A stretch of DNA of 64,000 nt, taken from Mycolicibacterium cosmeticum (GTDB taxonomy: Bacteria > Actinomycetota > Actinomycetes > Mycobacteriales > Mycobacteriaceae). The notes under the pieces were generated by a model. It saw nothing but the letters and a program-made list of their open reading frames with translations. It did no database searches and was not told where the DNA came from. The stretch spans positions 620,001-684,000 of the forward strand of contig JACPVS010000006.1 of assembly GCA_016197365.1 (NCBI GenBank). The letters are read 5' to 3'. A program made the position numbers and the translations under genes. Position 1 is the first letter of the stretch; every line of letters begins with the position of its first letter. Below are positions 24,708 to 33,188 of this stretch, piece by piece.

Positions 24708-26462
24708 ATGATTGTTGAACACCGCTACGACGTCGTGATCGTCGGTGCCGGCGGCGCCGGTATGCGTGCCGCCGTCGAGGCCGGCCCCCGCGCCCGCACC
24801 GCCGTGCTGACCAAGCTGTACCCGACCCGCAGCCACACCGGCGCGGCCCAGGGCGGCATGTGCGCAGCCCTGGCCAACGTCGAGGACGACAACTGGGAGT
24901 GGCACACCTTCGACACCGTCAAGGGCGGCGACTACCTCGCCGACCAGGACGCCGTCGAAATCATGTGCAAAGAGGCCATCGACGCGGTCTATGACCTCGA
25001 GAAGATGGGGATGCCGTTCAACCGCACCCCCGAAGGCCGGATCGACCAGCGCCGGTTCGGCGGGCACACCCGCGACCACGGCAAGGCACCGGTGCGCCGC
25101 GCCTGCTACGCCGCCGACCGCACCGGCCACATGATCCTGCAGACGCTGTACCAAAACTGCGTCAAGCACGACGTCGAGTTCTTCAACGAGTTCTACGCAC
25201 TCGACATCACCCTCACCGAGACCCCCGGCGGTCCCGTCGCCACCGGCGTCGTCGCCTACGAGCTGGCCACCGGTGACATCCACATCTTCCACGCCAAGGC
25301 GATCGTCTTCGCCACCGGCGGGTCGGGCCGGATGTACAAGACGACCTCCAATGCGCACACGTTGACGGGCGATGGACTCGGCATCATCTTCCGCAAGGGA
25401 CTTCCCCTGGAGGACATGGAGTTTCACCAGTTCCACCCGACCGGTCTGGCGGGGCTGGGCATCCTGATCTCCGAAGCCGTGCGTGGCGAGGGCGGACGAC
25501 TGCTCAACGGCGAGGGCGAGCGCTTCATGGAGCGCTACGCACCTACGATCGTCGACTTGGCCCCCCGTGACATCGTCGCCCGGTCGATGGTGCTCGAGGT
25601 GCTCGAAGGCCGCGGCGCCGGGCCGAACAAGGACTACGTCTACATCGACGTCCGCCACCTCGGTGCCGACGTCCTGGAGGCCAAGCTCCCCGACATCACC
25701 GAGTTCGCCCGCACCTACCTCGGCGTGGATCCGGTCACCGAACTGGTGCCGGTGTACCCGACCTGCCACTACGTCATGGGCGGTATCCCGACCAACGTCA
25801 ACGGCCAGGTGCTGCGCAACAACACCACCGTCGTCCCGGGTCTGTACGCCGCCGGCGAATGCGCATGCGTGTCGGTTCACGGCTCCAACCGGCTGGGCAC
25901 CAACTCGCTGCTGGACATCAACGTGTTCGGGCGCCGCGCCGGCATCGCCGCCGCGGAGTACGCCAACAACCACGGCCACGTCGACATGCCGGAGAACCCC
26001 GCCGACATGGTGGTCGGCTGGGTCGGGGACATCCTGTCCGAGCACGGCAACGAGCGGGTCGCCGACATCCGGGTCGCCCTGCAGCAGTCGATGGACAACA
26101 ACGCCGCCGTGTTCCGCACCGAGGAGACACTGAAGCAGGCGCTGACCGACATCCATGCACTCAAGGAGCGCTACGCGCGAATCACGGTGCAGGACAAGGG
26201 CAAGCGCTACAACAGCGACCTGCTGGAGGCCATCGAGCTCGGCTTCCTGCTCGAGCTGGCCGAGGTCACCGTGGTGGGCGCGCTCAACCGCAAGGAATCG
26301 CGCGGCGGCCACGCTCGCGAGGACTACCCCAACCGCGACGACACCAACTACATGCGGCACACCATGGCCTACAAAGAAGGCACCGACCTGCTGTCCGACA
26401 TCCGGCTGGACTACAAGCCGGTGGTGCAGACCCGTTACGAGCCGATGGAACGGAAGTACTGA
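24708..26462 (+). CDS. sdhA: Succinate dehydrogenase flavoprotein subunit SdhA, 584 aa
   Basis: Catalytic flavoprotein of complex II, oxidising succinate to fumarate with covalent FAD. FAD motif VVIVGAGGAGMRAA is at residues 8-21. The FAD-attachment His lies in SHTGAAQGGMCAAL near residue 44. The substrate region HQFHPTGL, the active-site RGEGG and SRSMVLEVLEGRG regions, and HGSNRLGTNSLLD near residue 395 are canonical. The C-terminal helical domain ends with EPMERKY. Length matches Rv3318. Its TGA shares one base with the sdhB ATG (TGATG). Confidence 0.97.
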   Translation: MIVEHRYDVVIVGAGGAGMRAAVEAGPRARTAVLTKLYPTRSHTGAAQGGMCAALANVEDDNWEWHTFDTVKGGDYLADQDAVEIMCKEAIDAVYDLEKMGMPFNRTPEGRIDQRRFGGHTRDHGKAPVRRACYAADRTGHMILQTLYQNCVKHDVEFFNEFYALDITLTETPGGPVATGVVAYELATGDIHIFHAKAIVFATGGSGRMYKTTSNAHTLTGDGLGIIFRKGLPLEDMEFHQFHPTGLAGLGILISEAVRGEGGRLLNGEGERFMERYAPTIVDLAPRDIVARSMVLEVLEGRGAGPNKDYVYIDVRHLGADVLEAKLPDITEFARTYLGVDPVTELVPVYPTCHYVMGGIPTNVNGQVLRNNTTVVPGLYAAGECACVSVHGSNRLGTNSLLDINVFGRRAGIAAAEYANNHGHVDMPENPADMVVGWVGDILSEHGNERVADIRVALQQSMDNNAAVFRTEETLKQALTDIHALKERYARITVQDKGKRYNSDLLEAIELGFLLELAEVTVVGALNRKESRGGHAREDYPNRDDTNYMRHTMAYKEGTDLLSDIRLDYKPVVQTRYEPMERKY

Positions 26463-27241
26463 TGACCGCCGTCATTGAACCCGAGACCACGGGTCCCGAC
26501 CTGCCGCCCGTGCCCGAAGGCGCTGTGATGGTGACGCTGAAGATCGCCCGGTTCAACCCGGATGATCCCGACGGCACCGGTTTCCAGAGCTTCCGAGTCC
26601 CCTGCCTGCCGTCCGATCGACTGCTCAACCTACTGCACTACGTCAAGTGGTACCTGGACGGCACGCTGACCTTCCGCCGGTCCTGCGCCCACGGCGTGTG
26701 CGGCTCGGACGCCATGCGCATCAACGGGGTCAACCGGTTGGCGTGCAAGGTGCTGATGCGGGATCTGCTGCCCAAGAAGGCATCCAAGCCACTGACCATC
26801 ACGATCGAGCCGATCCGTGGCCTGCCCGTCGAGAAGGATCTCGTCGTCGACATGGAGCCGTTCTTCGACGCGTTCCGTGCGGTGAAGCCGTTCCTGGTGA
26901 CCACCGGCAATCAGCCGACGCGGGAACGCATCCAGAGCCAGACCGACCGCGCCCGCTACGACGACACCACCAAGTGCATCCTGTGCGCCTGCTGCACCAC
27001 CAGTTGCCCGGTGTTCTGGAACGAAGGCTCGTACTTCGGCCCGGCGGCGATCGTCAACGCGCATCGGTTCATCTTCGACAGCCGCGACGAGGCCGCCGCG
27101 GAGCGTCTCGACATCCTCAACGACGTCGACGGGGTGTGGCGCTGCCGTACCACCTTCAACTGCACCGACGCCTGCCCCCGTGGCATCCAGGTGACTCAGG
27201 CGATCCAAGAGGTCAAGCGCGCCTTGATGTTCGCGCGGTAG
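26462..27241 (+). CDS. sdhB: Succinate dehydrogenase iron-sulfur subunit SdhB, 259 aa
   Basis: Electron-transfer subunit of complex II with three iron-sulfur centres. The [2Fe-2S] ligands lie in RRSCAHGVCGSDAM and NRLACK near residues 75-95. The C-terminal ferredoxin domain has CILCACCTTSCP and CTDACPRGI, giving the [4Fe-4S] and [3Fe-4S] sites. The start ATG 26462 overlaps the sdhA stop by one base. It is the last gene of the sdhCDAB operon (Rv3316-3319 order) and is followed by a strong hairpin. Confidence 0.97.
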   Translation: MTAVIEPETTGPDLPPVPEGAVMVTLKIARFNPDDPDGTGFQSFRVPCLPSDRLLNLLHYVKWYLDGTLTFRRSCAHGVCGSDAMRINGVNRLACKVLMRDLLPKKASKPLTITIEPIRGLPVEKDLVVDMEPFFDAFRAVKPFLVTTGNQPTRERIQSQTDRARYDDTTKCILCACCTTSCPVFWNEGSYFGPAAIVNAHRFIFDSRDEAAAERLDILNDVDGVWRCRTTFNCTDACPRGIQVTQAIQEVKRALMFAR

Positions 27242-27259
27242 TTCTTCTCTCTGCAGCCC

Positions 27260-27312
27260 AACGTGAGCTTGTGCGCGAGAACCCGATCGGGTTTCGCGCA
27301 CAAGCTCACGTT
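27260..27312. terminator. Perfect 19-bp-arm hairpin downstream of sdhB
   Basis: Arms 27260-27278 (AACGTGAGCTTGTGCGCGA) and 27294-27312 (TCGCGCACAAGCTCACGTT) are exact complements. The 15-base centre GAACCCGATCGGGTT is itself mostly palindromic, so the stem can extend. No U-tract follows. It probably ends sdhCDAB transcription or protects its 3' end. It is also just 31 bp before the XRE regulator start, so an operator role is possible. Confidence 0.75.
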
Positions 27313-27342
27313 CGTTTGGCCGCCGTCTGGCTAAACTCCCTC

Positions 27343-27954
27343 ATGCCACACAGTCGATCCGCCCAGGACAGGCGGGCCGCCGACGTCGACTCCAAGATGC
27401 ACCGACTCGGACCCAAACTGCGCGCGGTCCGCACCGAGCGCGGCCTCACCCTGGAAGCCGTCGCCAAAGAAGCGGGGCTGACCAAGGGCTTCCTCAGCCT
27501 CGTCGAACGCGACCAGACCACGGTGTCGGTCCCGAACCTGTTGCGGATCTGCGACATCCTCGGCGTGTCGGTGGGTTCGCTGTTCGACTTCCCCGACTCG
27601 ACGATGGTCCGCAGCGGACAGGGCGCCCCGATGCAGATGGGCGGCAGCGGTATTCGCGAATACCTGCTCACCCCCGCGACCGAGAAGCACGTCCAGGTGA
27701 TGCGGACCATCCTGGCTCCCGGGGGCGGTTCCGGCGGAACCTACACACTCGATGCCGACACGACCGTCGCCGTCGTGATCCGGGGCAGTTTGCGCCTGGT
27801 GATCGATGATCTCGAGCTGGTACTGGGTGCCGGCGACTGCTACACCTTTTCGCCGCAGTCCGCCCACTCCTGGGAGAACGCAGACCCCACCGAGTGCGAA
27901 GTGATCTGGTCCATCGCTCCGCCGCTGGCCACCACCTCCTCGGCTCGCACGTAG
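27343..27954 (+). CDS. XRE-family regulator with C-terminal cupin domain, 203 aa
   Basis: Two-domain regulator. An N-terminal Cro/C1-type HTH (LGPKLRAVRTERGLTLEAVA then KEAGLTKGFLSLVERDQTTV, residues 22-65) is followed by a cupin_2 sensor domain (about residues 110-190; GGGSGGTYTLDAD, GSLRLVIDDLELVLGAGDCYTF, QSAHSWENADP) that likely binds a small ligand or metal. Proteins of this build (PuuR-like) often control amine or amino-acid catabolism, and an aldehyde dehydrogenase and aminotransferase cluster lies 2-7 kb downstream. ATG 27343 is used because upstream frame is sdhB antisense-like shadow. The stop at 27954 lies only 3 bp before the ECF41-type -35 element. Confidence 0.88.
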   Translation: MPHSRSAQDRRAADVDSKMHRLGPKLRAVRTERGLTLEAVAKEAGLTKGFLSLVERDQTTVSVPNLLRICDILGVSVGSLFDFPDSTMVRSGQGAPMQMGGSGIREYLLTPATEKHVQVMRTILAPGGGSGGTYTLDADTTVAVVIRGSLRLVIDDLELVLGAGDCYTFSPQSAHSWENADPTECEVIWSIAPPLATTSSART

Positions 27955-27957
27955 GGC

Positions 27958-27984
27958 TGTCACACTTCGGTAGGCCATCTCGTC
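27958..27984 (+). promoter_or_regulatory. ECF41-type sigma factor promoter in front of the CMD gene
   Basis: TGTCACA at 27958-27964, a 16-bp spacer, then CGTC at 27981-27984. This is the promoter layout described for ECF41 sigma factors (-35 TGTCACA, -10 CGTC). The ATG of the downstream CMD-family gene starts 8 bp after CGTC, so the transcript would be leaderless or nearly so. The cognate sigma gene (SigJ-like, ECF41) is the next gene, convergent. This is a strong match. Confidence 0.85.
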
Positions 27985-27992
27985 TGACTGAT

Positions 27993-28562
27993 ATGACGAC
28001 GAGAATCGCTCCGCTGCCCCCGAAACAAGCCGGCCTGTTCACCCGGTTGATATACCGCTACGCCAAGCGGCAGTTCGGCGAGGTGCCCGAACCCTTCACC
28101 GTGGCCGCCCATCACCCGCGCCTGCTGGTGGCCAATGCGATGCACGAGATGCTGCTGCAGAGCGGGTCCAGGAAGCTGCCGCCCAGCGTCCGTGAGCTGG
28201 CGGTGTTCTGGACCGCGCGCACCGTCGGCTGCTCGTGGTGTGTGGACTTCGGTTCCATGCTCATGCGACTGGACAACTTGGACGTGGACCGCCTCAAGGC
28301 CATCGACGACTACGCGGCCTCGCCGGCGTTCAACGACGACGAGCGGGCCGCCATCGCCTACGCCGACGCCATGACCACCGATCCGCATACCGTCACCGAC
28401 GAGCAGGTGGCCGACCTGCGCGCCCGGTTCGGCGATGCGGGCGTGATCGAGCTGACCTATCAGATCGGCGTGGAGAACATGCGGGCTCGCATGTATTCGG
28501 CGCTGGGCATCACCGAGCAGGGCTTCAATTCGGGCGACGCGTGCCGGGTGCCGTGGGCGTGA
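27993..28562 (+). CDS. Carboxymuconolactone decarboxylase/AhpD-like protein, 189 aa
   Basis: A CMD-family protein with the redox CxxC motif in TARTVGCSWCVDFGSML near residues 79-95 and a conserved EQVADLRARFGDAGVIELTYQIGVEN-like helix pair at 140-165 (quoted in part). Relatives act as peroxidase partners (AhpD) or decarboxylases, and the true reaction is unknown. CMD genes are one of the three COE partner types (CMD, oxidoreductase, epimerase) found next to ECF41 sigma genes. Here the convergent neighbour 3 bp away is exactly such a sigma factor, and the promoter matches its consensus. The gene is therefore the likely main target of that sigma factor. Confidence 0.9.
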   Translation: MTTRIAPLPPKQAGLFTRLIYRYAKRQFGEVPEPFTVAAHHPRLLVANAMHEMLLQSGSRKLPPSVRELAVFWTARTVGCSWCVDFGSMLMRLDNLDVDRLKAIDDYAASPAFNDDERAAIAYADAMTTDPHTVTDEQVADLRARFGDAGVIELTYQIGVENMRARMYSALGITEQGFNSGDACRVPWA

Positions 28563-28565
28563 GCG

Positions 28566-29459
28566 TCAGGTGCGCAACGGCGACGCCGTGAACTTGTCCG
28601 GATTGGCGATATCCCATACCGCGCAGACCAATCCATCGCGCACCGTCATCACCGTGACGCGTGGCAGCAGCTCGGGATATCCGTCGGCCGCGGGCAGCCC
28701 GGGCGTGTAGCTGCCGAGGTCACCGTTGATCAGCGCCAGCTGCGTCGCCGAAAGCCAGTTCGGCCCATAGCGTTTGGCCAAGCCGAAGAGGAACCGCGCG
28801 ACTTTGTCCGGCCCCACGATGACCCGCGCCGCGGTGGGAGCGCGCCGATTCGAGTCGCCGGTGAAGGTGACCTCGGGATGCAGCAGCGCGACCACGGCCG
28901 CCATGTCGCCGGAGGCCATGGCCGCCATCAGGTTGCCGACCGTCTCGTCGTGCGACGAGTCCGGCGCCGGCGCGGACGCCACCGCACGGCGGGCACGCGA
29001 CGCCAACTGCCGGGCCGCCGCGGGCTCGACACCCAGGACGTCGGCGATCTCACCGAACGGGACCGCGAACCCGTCGTGCAGCACGAAGGCGACCCGTTGA
29101 TCCGGAGTCAGCCGCTCCAGGACGACCATCGCGGCGAACCGGGCGTCGTCGGCCGCCACCACCGCGGACAACGGATCGGCTGCGCCGAAGCCGGTGACCA
29201 CCGGCTCGGGCAACCATTCCCCGACGTAGGTCTCGCGCCGGTGCGCGGCCGAACGCAGGCGGTCCAGCCCCAGCCGGCTCACCACCGTGGTCAGCCAGGC
29301 CCGCAGATCGGCGATGTCGGTACCGGCGTTGTGCCAGCGCAGCCACGAGTCCTGGACGATGTCCTCGGCGTCGGCATAGGTACCGGTCAGCCGGTAGGCG
29401 ACGGCCAGCAGGTGCGGTCGCAACGCCTCGAATTCGTCGGCCCGCTGCGCGGTGGTCAC
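28566..29459 (-). CDS. sigJ: ECF41-type RNA polymerase sigma factor SigJ, 297 aa
   Basis: ECF sigma with fused C-terminal SnoaL-like domain (ECF41), ortholog of Rv3328c by motif and position before the Rv3329-like gene. Region 2: LLAVAYRLTGTYADAEDIVQ (quoted start) at 18-37. Linker motif WLPEP is at 82-86, region 4 FAVPFGEIADVLGVEPAAAR at 131-150, and the SnoaL domain from about 175. NPDKF at 286-290 corresponds to the family's NPDKL. In place of the family DGGGR motif the sequence is GDSNRR (201-206). The C-terminal domain, not a separate anti-sigma, controls activity in studied ECF41 members. GTG start at 29459. Confidence 0.9.
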   Translation of the reverse strand: MTTAQRADEFEALRPHLLAVAYRLTGTYADAEDIVQDSWLRWHNAGTDIADLRAWLTTVVSRLGLDRLRSAAHRRETYVGEWLPEPVVTGFGAADPLSAVVAADDARFAAMVVLERLTPDQRVAFVLHDGFAVPFGEIADVLGVEPAAARQLASRARRAVASAPAPDSSHDETVGNLMAAMASGDMAAVVALLHPEVTFTGDSNRRAPTAARVIVGPDKVARFLFGLAKRYGPNWLSATQLALINGDLGSYTPGLPAADGYPELLPRVTVMTVRDGLVCAVWDIANPDKFTASPLRT

Positions 29460-29662
29460 GGATGTCGACTGTAGTCGGCGGCCAGCTGCGCCTCAGCCAA
29501 GACGGAAACTCATTTCGTTGTTGACAAGCACCTCAACCACTGAAACCGTATTCTTCGGTCCTGAAATCTGAGCAATCGGTGCGGACAACCAAGTGACAAA
29601 GGGAAACCAGCCCTTCCCGACTTCGGGCAGTATGGAGTTCCCGACAAAAGGAGTGAGTGAAG

Positions 29663-31003
29663 ATGAGCACGACGCAGTACGCGGTCGTCGATCCCTCGAC
29701 CGGCAAGTTGGTGAAGGAATACCCCACCGCCACCGACGCCCAGATCGAGGCGGCCGTGGCGTCGGCCGCGAAGGCACACCGCGAGTGGTCGCGCGCCAGC
29801 ACCGTCGCCGAACGGGCCGCGCTGATCCGGCGGGTAGCCGAGCTGCACGAGGAGCGCAAGGACGAACTGGCGCGCATCATCCAGCGCGAGATGGGCAAGC
29901 CGCTGGACCAATCGGTGGGCGAGGTCGAGTTCAGCGCCGCGATCTACCAGTACTACGCGGACAACGCCGAGAAGTTCCTTGCCGACGAGCCCATCACCCT
30001 GTTGGAGGGCGATGGCTCGGCACTCATCCGGCGCAGCTCGGTGGGCGTGCTGCTCGGCATCATGCCGTGGAACTACCCCTACTACCAGGTGGCGCGGTTC
30101 GCCGGCCCGAACCTGACGCTGGGCAACACGATCGTGCTGAAGCACGCACCGCAGTGCCCGGAGTCGGCTGCGGCGCTCCAGCAGATCTTCCTCGACGCCG
30201 GCTACCCCGAAGGCGCGTACGTCAACGTCTACGCCACCAATGAGCAGATCGCCGACGCCATCGCCGACCCACGCGTGCAAGGGGTTTCGCTGACCGGCTC
30301 GGAGCGCGCCGGCGCCGCCGTCGCCGAGATCGCGGGCCGCAACCTCAAGAAGGTCGTGCTCGAGCTGGGCGGTTCGGATCCGTTCATCGTTCTCAGTTCT
30401 GACGACCTCGACGCCACCGTGGACGCGGCCATCGACGGCCGCTTCGAGAACACCGGCCAGGCCTGCAACGCCGCCAAGCGCATCATCGTCGCCGACGCCG
30501 TCTACGACGACTTCCTGACCAAGTTCACCGAGAAGGTGCTCGCGAAGGCCGACGGGCTTGCTCCGCTGTCGTCGGTCGCCGCGGCCGAACGGCTCGAGGG
30601 CCAAGTGCAGCAGGCCGTCGAAGCGGGTGCGCAGCTGGTCAGCGAAGGCCAGCGCAACGGCGCGTTCTTCCCGCCGGGTGTGCTGACCGGGCTGCCGGTG
30701 GATTACCGCGAGGAACTGTTCGGCCCCGTCGCATCGGTCTACAAGGTGGCCGACGAGGACGCGGCCGTCGAGCTGGCCAACGACACCCCGTTCGGTCTGG
30801 GCTCCTACGTCTACACCACCGACGATGAGCAGGCCAAGCGCGTCGCCGACAAGATCGAGGCGGGCATGGTGTTCGTCAATGCCGTTGGCGCAGAAGGCGT
30901 GGAGCTGCCGTTCGGTGGCGTGAAGCGGTCCGGCTTCGGCCGCGAACTCGGCCGCTTCGGCATCGACGAGTTCGTCAACAAGAAGCTGATCCGCATCGGC
31001 TGA
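29663..31003 (+). CDS. NAD(P)-dependent aldehyde dehydrogenase, succinate-semialdehyde type, 446 aa
   Basis: A compact aldehyde dehydrogenase of the GabD/SSADH branch. Cofactor motif IMPWNYPYYQ near residue 134, VSLTGSERAG (G-x-T-G-S) near residue 210, catalytic Glu in LELGGSDPF near 234, and catalytic Cys in NTGQACNAAKR near 268. Length about 446 is typical for SSADH-like enzymes. It would oxidise succinic semialdehyde to succinate, feeding the TCA cycle. ATG 29663 follows AAAGGAG and is preferred over GTG 29657. Neighbours are a second aldehyde dehydrogenase and a class III aminotransferase, consistent with GABA or diamine degradation. Convergent with the next dehydrogenase across a perfect hairpin. 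Confidence 0.88.
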   Translation: MSTTQYAVVDPSTGKLVKEYPTATDAQIEAAVASAAKAHREWSRASTVAERAALIRRVAELHEERKDELARIIQREMGKPLDQSVGEVEFSAAIYQYYADNAEKFLADEPITLLEGDGSALIRRSSVGVLLGIMPWNYPYYQVARFAGPNLTLGNTIVLKHAPQCPESAAALQQIFLDAGYPEGAYVNVYATNEQIADAIADPRVQGVSLTGSERAGAAVAEIAGRNLKKVVLELGGSDPFIVLSSDDLDATVDAAIDGRFENTGQACNAAKRIIVADAVYDDFLTKFTEKVLAKADGLAPLSSVAAAERLEGQVQQAVEAGAQLVSEGQRNGAFFPPGVLTGLPVDYREELFGPVASVYKVADEDAAVELANDTPFGLGSYVYTTDDEQAKRVADKIEAGMVFVNAVGAEGVELPFGGVKRSGFGRELGRFGIDEFVNKKLIRIG

Positions 31004-31013
31004 CCCCCGCGAG

Positions 31014-31056
31014 TTGTGCACGTTTCGTAACGCTCGTCGTTACGAAACGTGCACAA
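31014..31056. terminator. Bidirectional hairpin terminator between two convergent aldehyde dehydrogenases
   Basis: Perfect 18-bp arms TTGTGCACGTTTCGTAAC (31014-31031) and GTTACGAAACGTGCACAA (31039-31056) with a 7-base loop GCTCGTC. It sits between convergent stop codons 54 bp apart, so it can end transcription from both sides. It is preceded by CCCCCGCGAG, the same left edge as other intergenic palindromes in the window. Confidence 0.8.
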
Positions 31057-31057
31057 G

Positions 31058-32551
31058 TCAGCGCTTGGCGAAGATGGTTCGGTGCCAGTCCTTCTCGGCG
31101 ACACCGGTGATATCGCTCATCACGTGCTTGATGGTGAGGTACTCCTCGAAGGAGTAGGCACTCATGTCCTTGCCGAACCCCGACGCACCGACACCACCGT
31201 GCGGCATCTCCGAGATGATCGGAATGTGGTCGTTGATCCACACGCAGCCGGCCTTGATCTCCCGGGACGCCCGCTGCGCGCGGTACACGTCCCGGGTCCA
31301 CGCCGAGGCCGCCAGTCCGTAGTCGGTGTCATTGGCCTGACGCAGCGCGTCGTCGTCGTCGGTGAAGGCCCGCACCGCCAGCACCGGGCCGAAGATCTCG
31401 TCACGCCAGACTTCCGACGACTCTGCGACGTCGGCGATCAGCGTGGGCCGGTAGAACGAGCCCGGCAGATCGGGGACGACACCGCCGGTGACGACGCGGC
31501 CGCCCTGACCGGGTGCCCGCGACACCATGCCGGCCACCTTGTCCCGGTGGGCGGCGGTGATCAGCGGACCCAGATCGGTGTCGGGGTCGTGCGGGTCGCC
31601 GACGACGATCTTGCTCATCACCTCGCCGACCCCGGCGACGAAGTCGTCGTAGAGATCGCGCGCCACGATCGCGCGGGTGGCCGCCGTGCAGTCCTGCCCG
31701 GTGTTGATCAGCGACCCGGCGACCGCACCCTGGATCGCCGCGTCGAGGTCCGCGTCGTCGAACACGACGAAGGGCGCCTTCCCGCCGAGTTCCAGCTGGG
31801 TGCGGTGCCCGTGCAGGGCCGCGGCCGCCATCACCTTGCGGCCCACTGCGGTGGACCCGGTGAACGTCACCACGTCGACGTCGCGGTGCCCGGCCAGTGC
31901 GGTTCCGACGTCGGCACCCGAGCCGGTGACGACGTTGAGCACACCGGCGGGCAGACCTGCCTCGGTGGCGATGCGGGCCAGGGTGAGGGTGGTCAGCGGG
32001 GTGATCTCGGCCGGCTTGATGACGACGGCGCAGCCTGCGGCCAGTGCGGGGATGACTTTCCACACCGCCATCTGCAGCGGATAGTTCCACGGCGTGATGG
32101 TGGCGACGACTCCCACGGCCTCCCGGCGGATGCTCGAGGTGTGATCGGCCGAGTACTCGGCGCTCGCCTTGCCCTCCAAATGCCGTGCCGCACCGGCGAA
32201 GAACGCCACATTGTCGACACTGCCCGGAACGTCGAACTCGGTGGCCAGACGCACCGGCTTACCGCACTGGGCCACTTCTTCGGCGATGAACGTCGCGGCG
32301 TTGGCCTCCATCAGTTCGGCGAGCTTGGCCAGCACGCCGGCCCGCTCGACAGGCGCGGCCTTGGCCCAGCCGGGCTGTGCGGCGCGGGCGGCGGCGACGG
32401 CGGCGTCCACGTCGGCAGGAGTGGCCAGCGCGTATGTCGACACCACGTCCCCGGTGGCCGGACTGATCACCGCGAACGGCTGACCGCCCGTCTTCACCGC
32501 CCGGCCGTTGATCCAGCTACCAGCGACAACAGGGGCTTCAGTGATGGTCAC
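31058..32551 (-). CDS. Aldehyde dehydrogenase, gamma-aminobutyraldehyde (PatD) type, 497 aa
   Basis: Second aldehyde dehydrogenase, of the aminobutyraldehyde/betaine aldehyde branch. TITPWNYPLQMAVWK near residue 150, VTFTGSTAVGRK near 230, catalytic Glu in LELGGKAPFVVF near 254, catalytic Cys in NTGQDCTAATR near 288, and EIFGPVLAVRAF near 388. It would oxidise 4-aminobutanal to GABA with NAD+. GTG 32551 (VTITEAPVVAGSW) is chosen because the 11 codons upstream are arginine-rich and precede the conserved start. Divergent from the Lrp-type regulator across 115 bp. Confidence 0.88.
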   Translation of the reverse strand: MTITEAPVVAGSWINGRAVKTGGQPFAVISPATGDVVSTYALATPADVDAAVAAARAAQPGWAKAAPVERAGVLAKLAELMEANAATFIAEEVAQCGKPVRLATEFDVPGSVDNVAFFAGAARHLEGKASAEYSADHTSSIRREAVGVVATITPWNYPLQMAVWKVIPALAAGCAVVIKPAEITPLTTLTLARIATEAGLPAGVLNVVTGSGADVGTALAGHRDVDVVTFTGSTAVGRKVMAAAALHGHRTQLELGGKAPFVVFDDADLDAAIQGAVAGSLINTGQDCTAATRAIVARDLYDDFVAGVGEVMSKIVVGDPHDPDTDLGPLITAAHRDKVAGMVSRAPGQGGRVVTGGVVPDLPGSFYRPTLIADVAESSEVWRDEIFGPVLAVRAFTDDDDALRQANDTDYGLAASAWTRDVYRAQRASREIKAGCVWINDHIPIISEMPHGGVGASGFGKDMSAYSFEEYLTIKHVMSDITGVAEKDWHRTIFAKR

Positions 32552-32666
32552 GAAGGACCACGCTACCCGAGGTCTGCTGCGCATTCCACCGGTTGAAGAG
32601 ACGTAAAACGCGCGATTTCATGGAAATGGTTGCTTCAAACTACGGATTCCGTGCACAATCAAGGTC

Positions 32667-33188
32667 ATGTCGAACCCAGATTCACAGCCCGGCGGCTCCG
32701 CCGTCTCCCTGCGAATCAACCACTCCCGGCCCGGTGCGGCGTTCCAACTCGACGAACTGTCGAAGTCGATCATCGAAAAGCTGCAGCAGGACGGGCGTAG
32801 GTCGTACGCGGGCATCGGTAAGGCGGTGGGCCTGTCCGAGGCGGCGGTGCGCCAGCGCGTCCAACGCATGGTCGACGCGGGTGTCATGCAGATCGTCGCC
32901 GTCACCGACCCCATGCAGCTGGGCTTCGCCCGCCAGGCGATGATCGGCATCCGCTGCACCGGAGACACCACCAAGGTCGCCGAAAAGCTCTCTGCCATCG
33001 AATCGGTCGACTATGTGGTGCTCACCGCGGGCACCTTCGACGCCATCGTCGAGGTCGTCTGTGAGGACGACGCCGACCTGCTCGACCTACTCAACACCAA
33101 AATCCGTGCCGTACCAGGGGTGATATCGACCGAGACTCTCGTTTATCTCAAACTCGTCAAACAGCAATACAACTGGGGCACGCGATGA
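32667..33188 (+). CDS. Lrp/AsnC family transcriptional regulator, 173 aa
   Basis: An Lrp-type regulator. A 25-residue polar N-terminal extension precedes the winged HTH FQLDELSKSIIEKLQQDGRR and YAGIGKAVGLSEAAVRQRVQ (residues 27-66). The RAM ligand-binding domain follows (about 85-165; VAVTDPMQLGFARQAMIGI, VVLTAGTFDAIVEVVCEDD). It likely senses an amino acid or amine and controls the coupled aminotransferase and the divergent aldehyde dehydrogenase. Its TGA overlaps the aminotransferase ATG (ATGA). The N-terminal extension beyond the normal about 150 aa is notable but common in actinobacteria. Confidence 0.92.
   Translation: MSNPDSQPGGSAVSLRINHSRPGAAFQLDELSKSIIEKLQQDGRRSYAGIGKAVGLSEAAVRQRVQRMVDAGVMQIVAVTDPMQLGFARQAMIGIRCTGDTTKVAEKLSAIESVDYVVLTAGTFDAIVEVVCEDDADLLDLLNTKIRAVPGVISTETLVYLKLVKQQYNWGTR

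Noticed and set aside
24099..26360. 753-aa minus-strand frame opposite sdhA
   Set aside because: Antisense shadow of a highly biased GC-rich gene; low-complexity His/Val/Asp composition.
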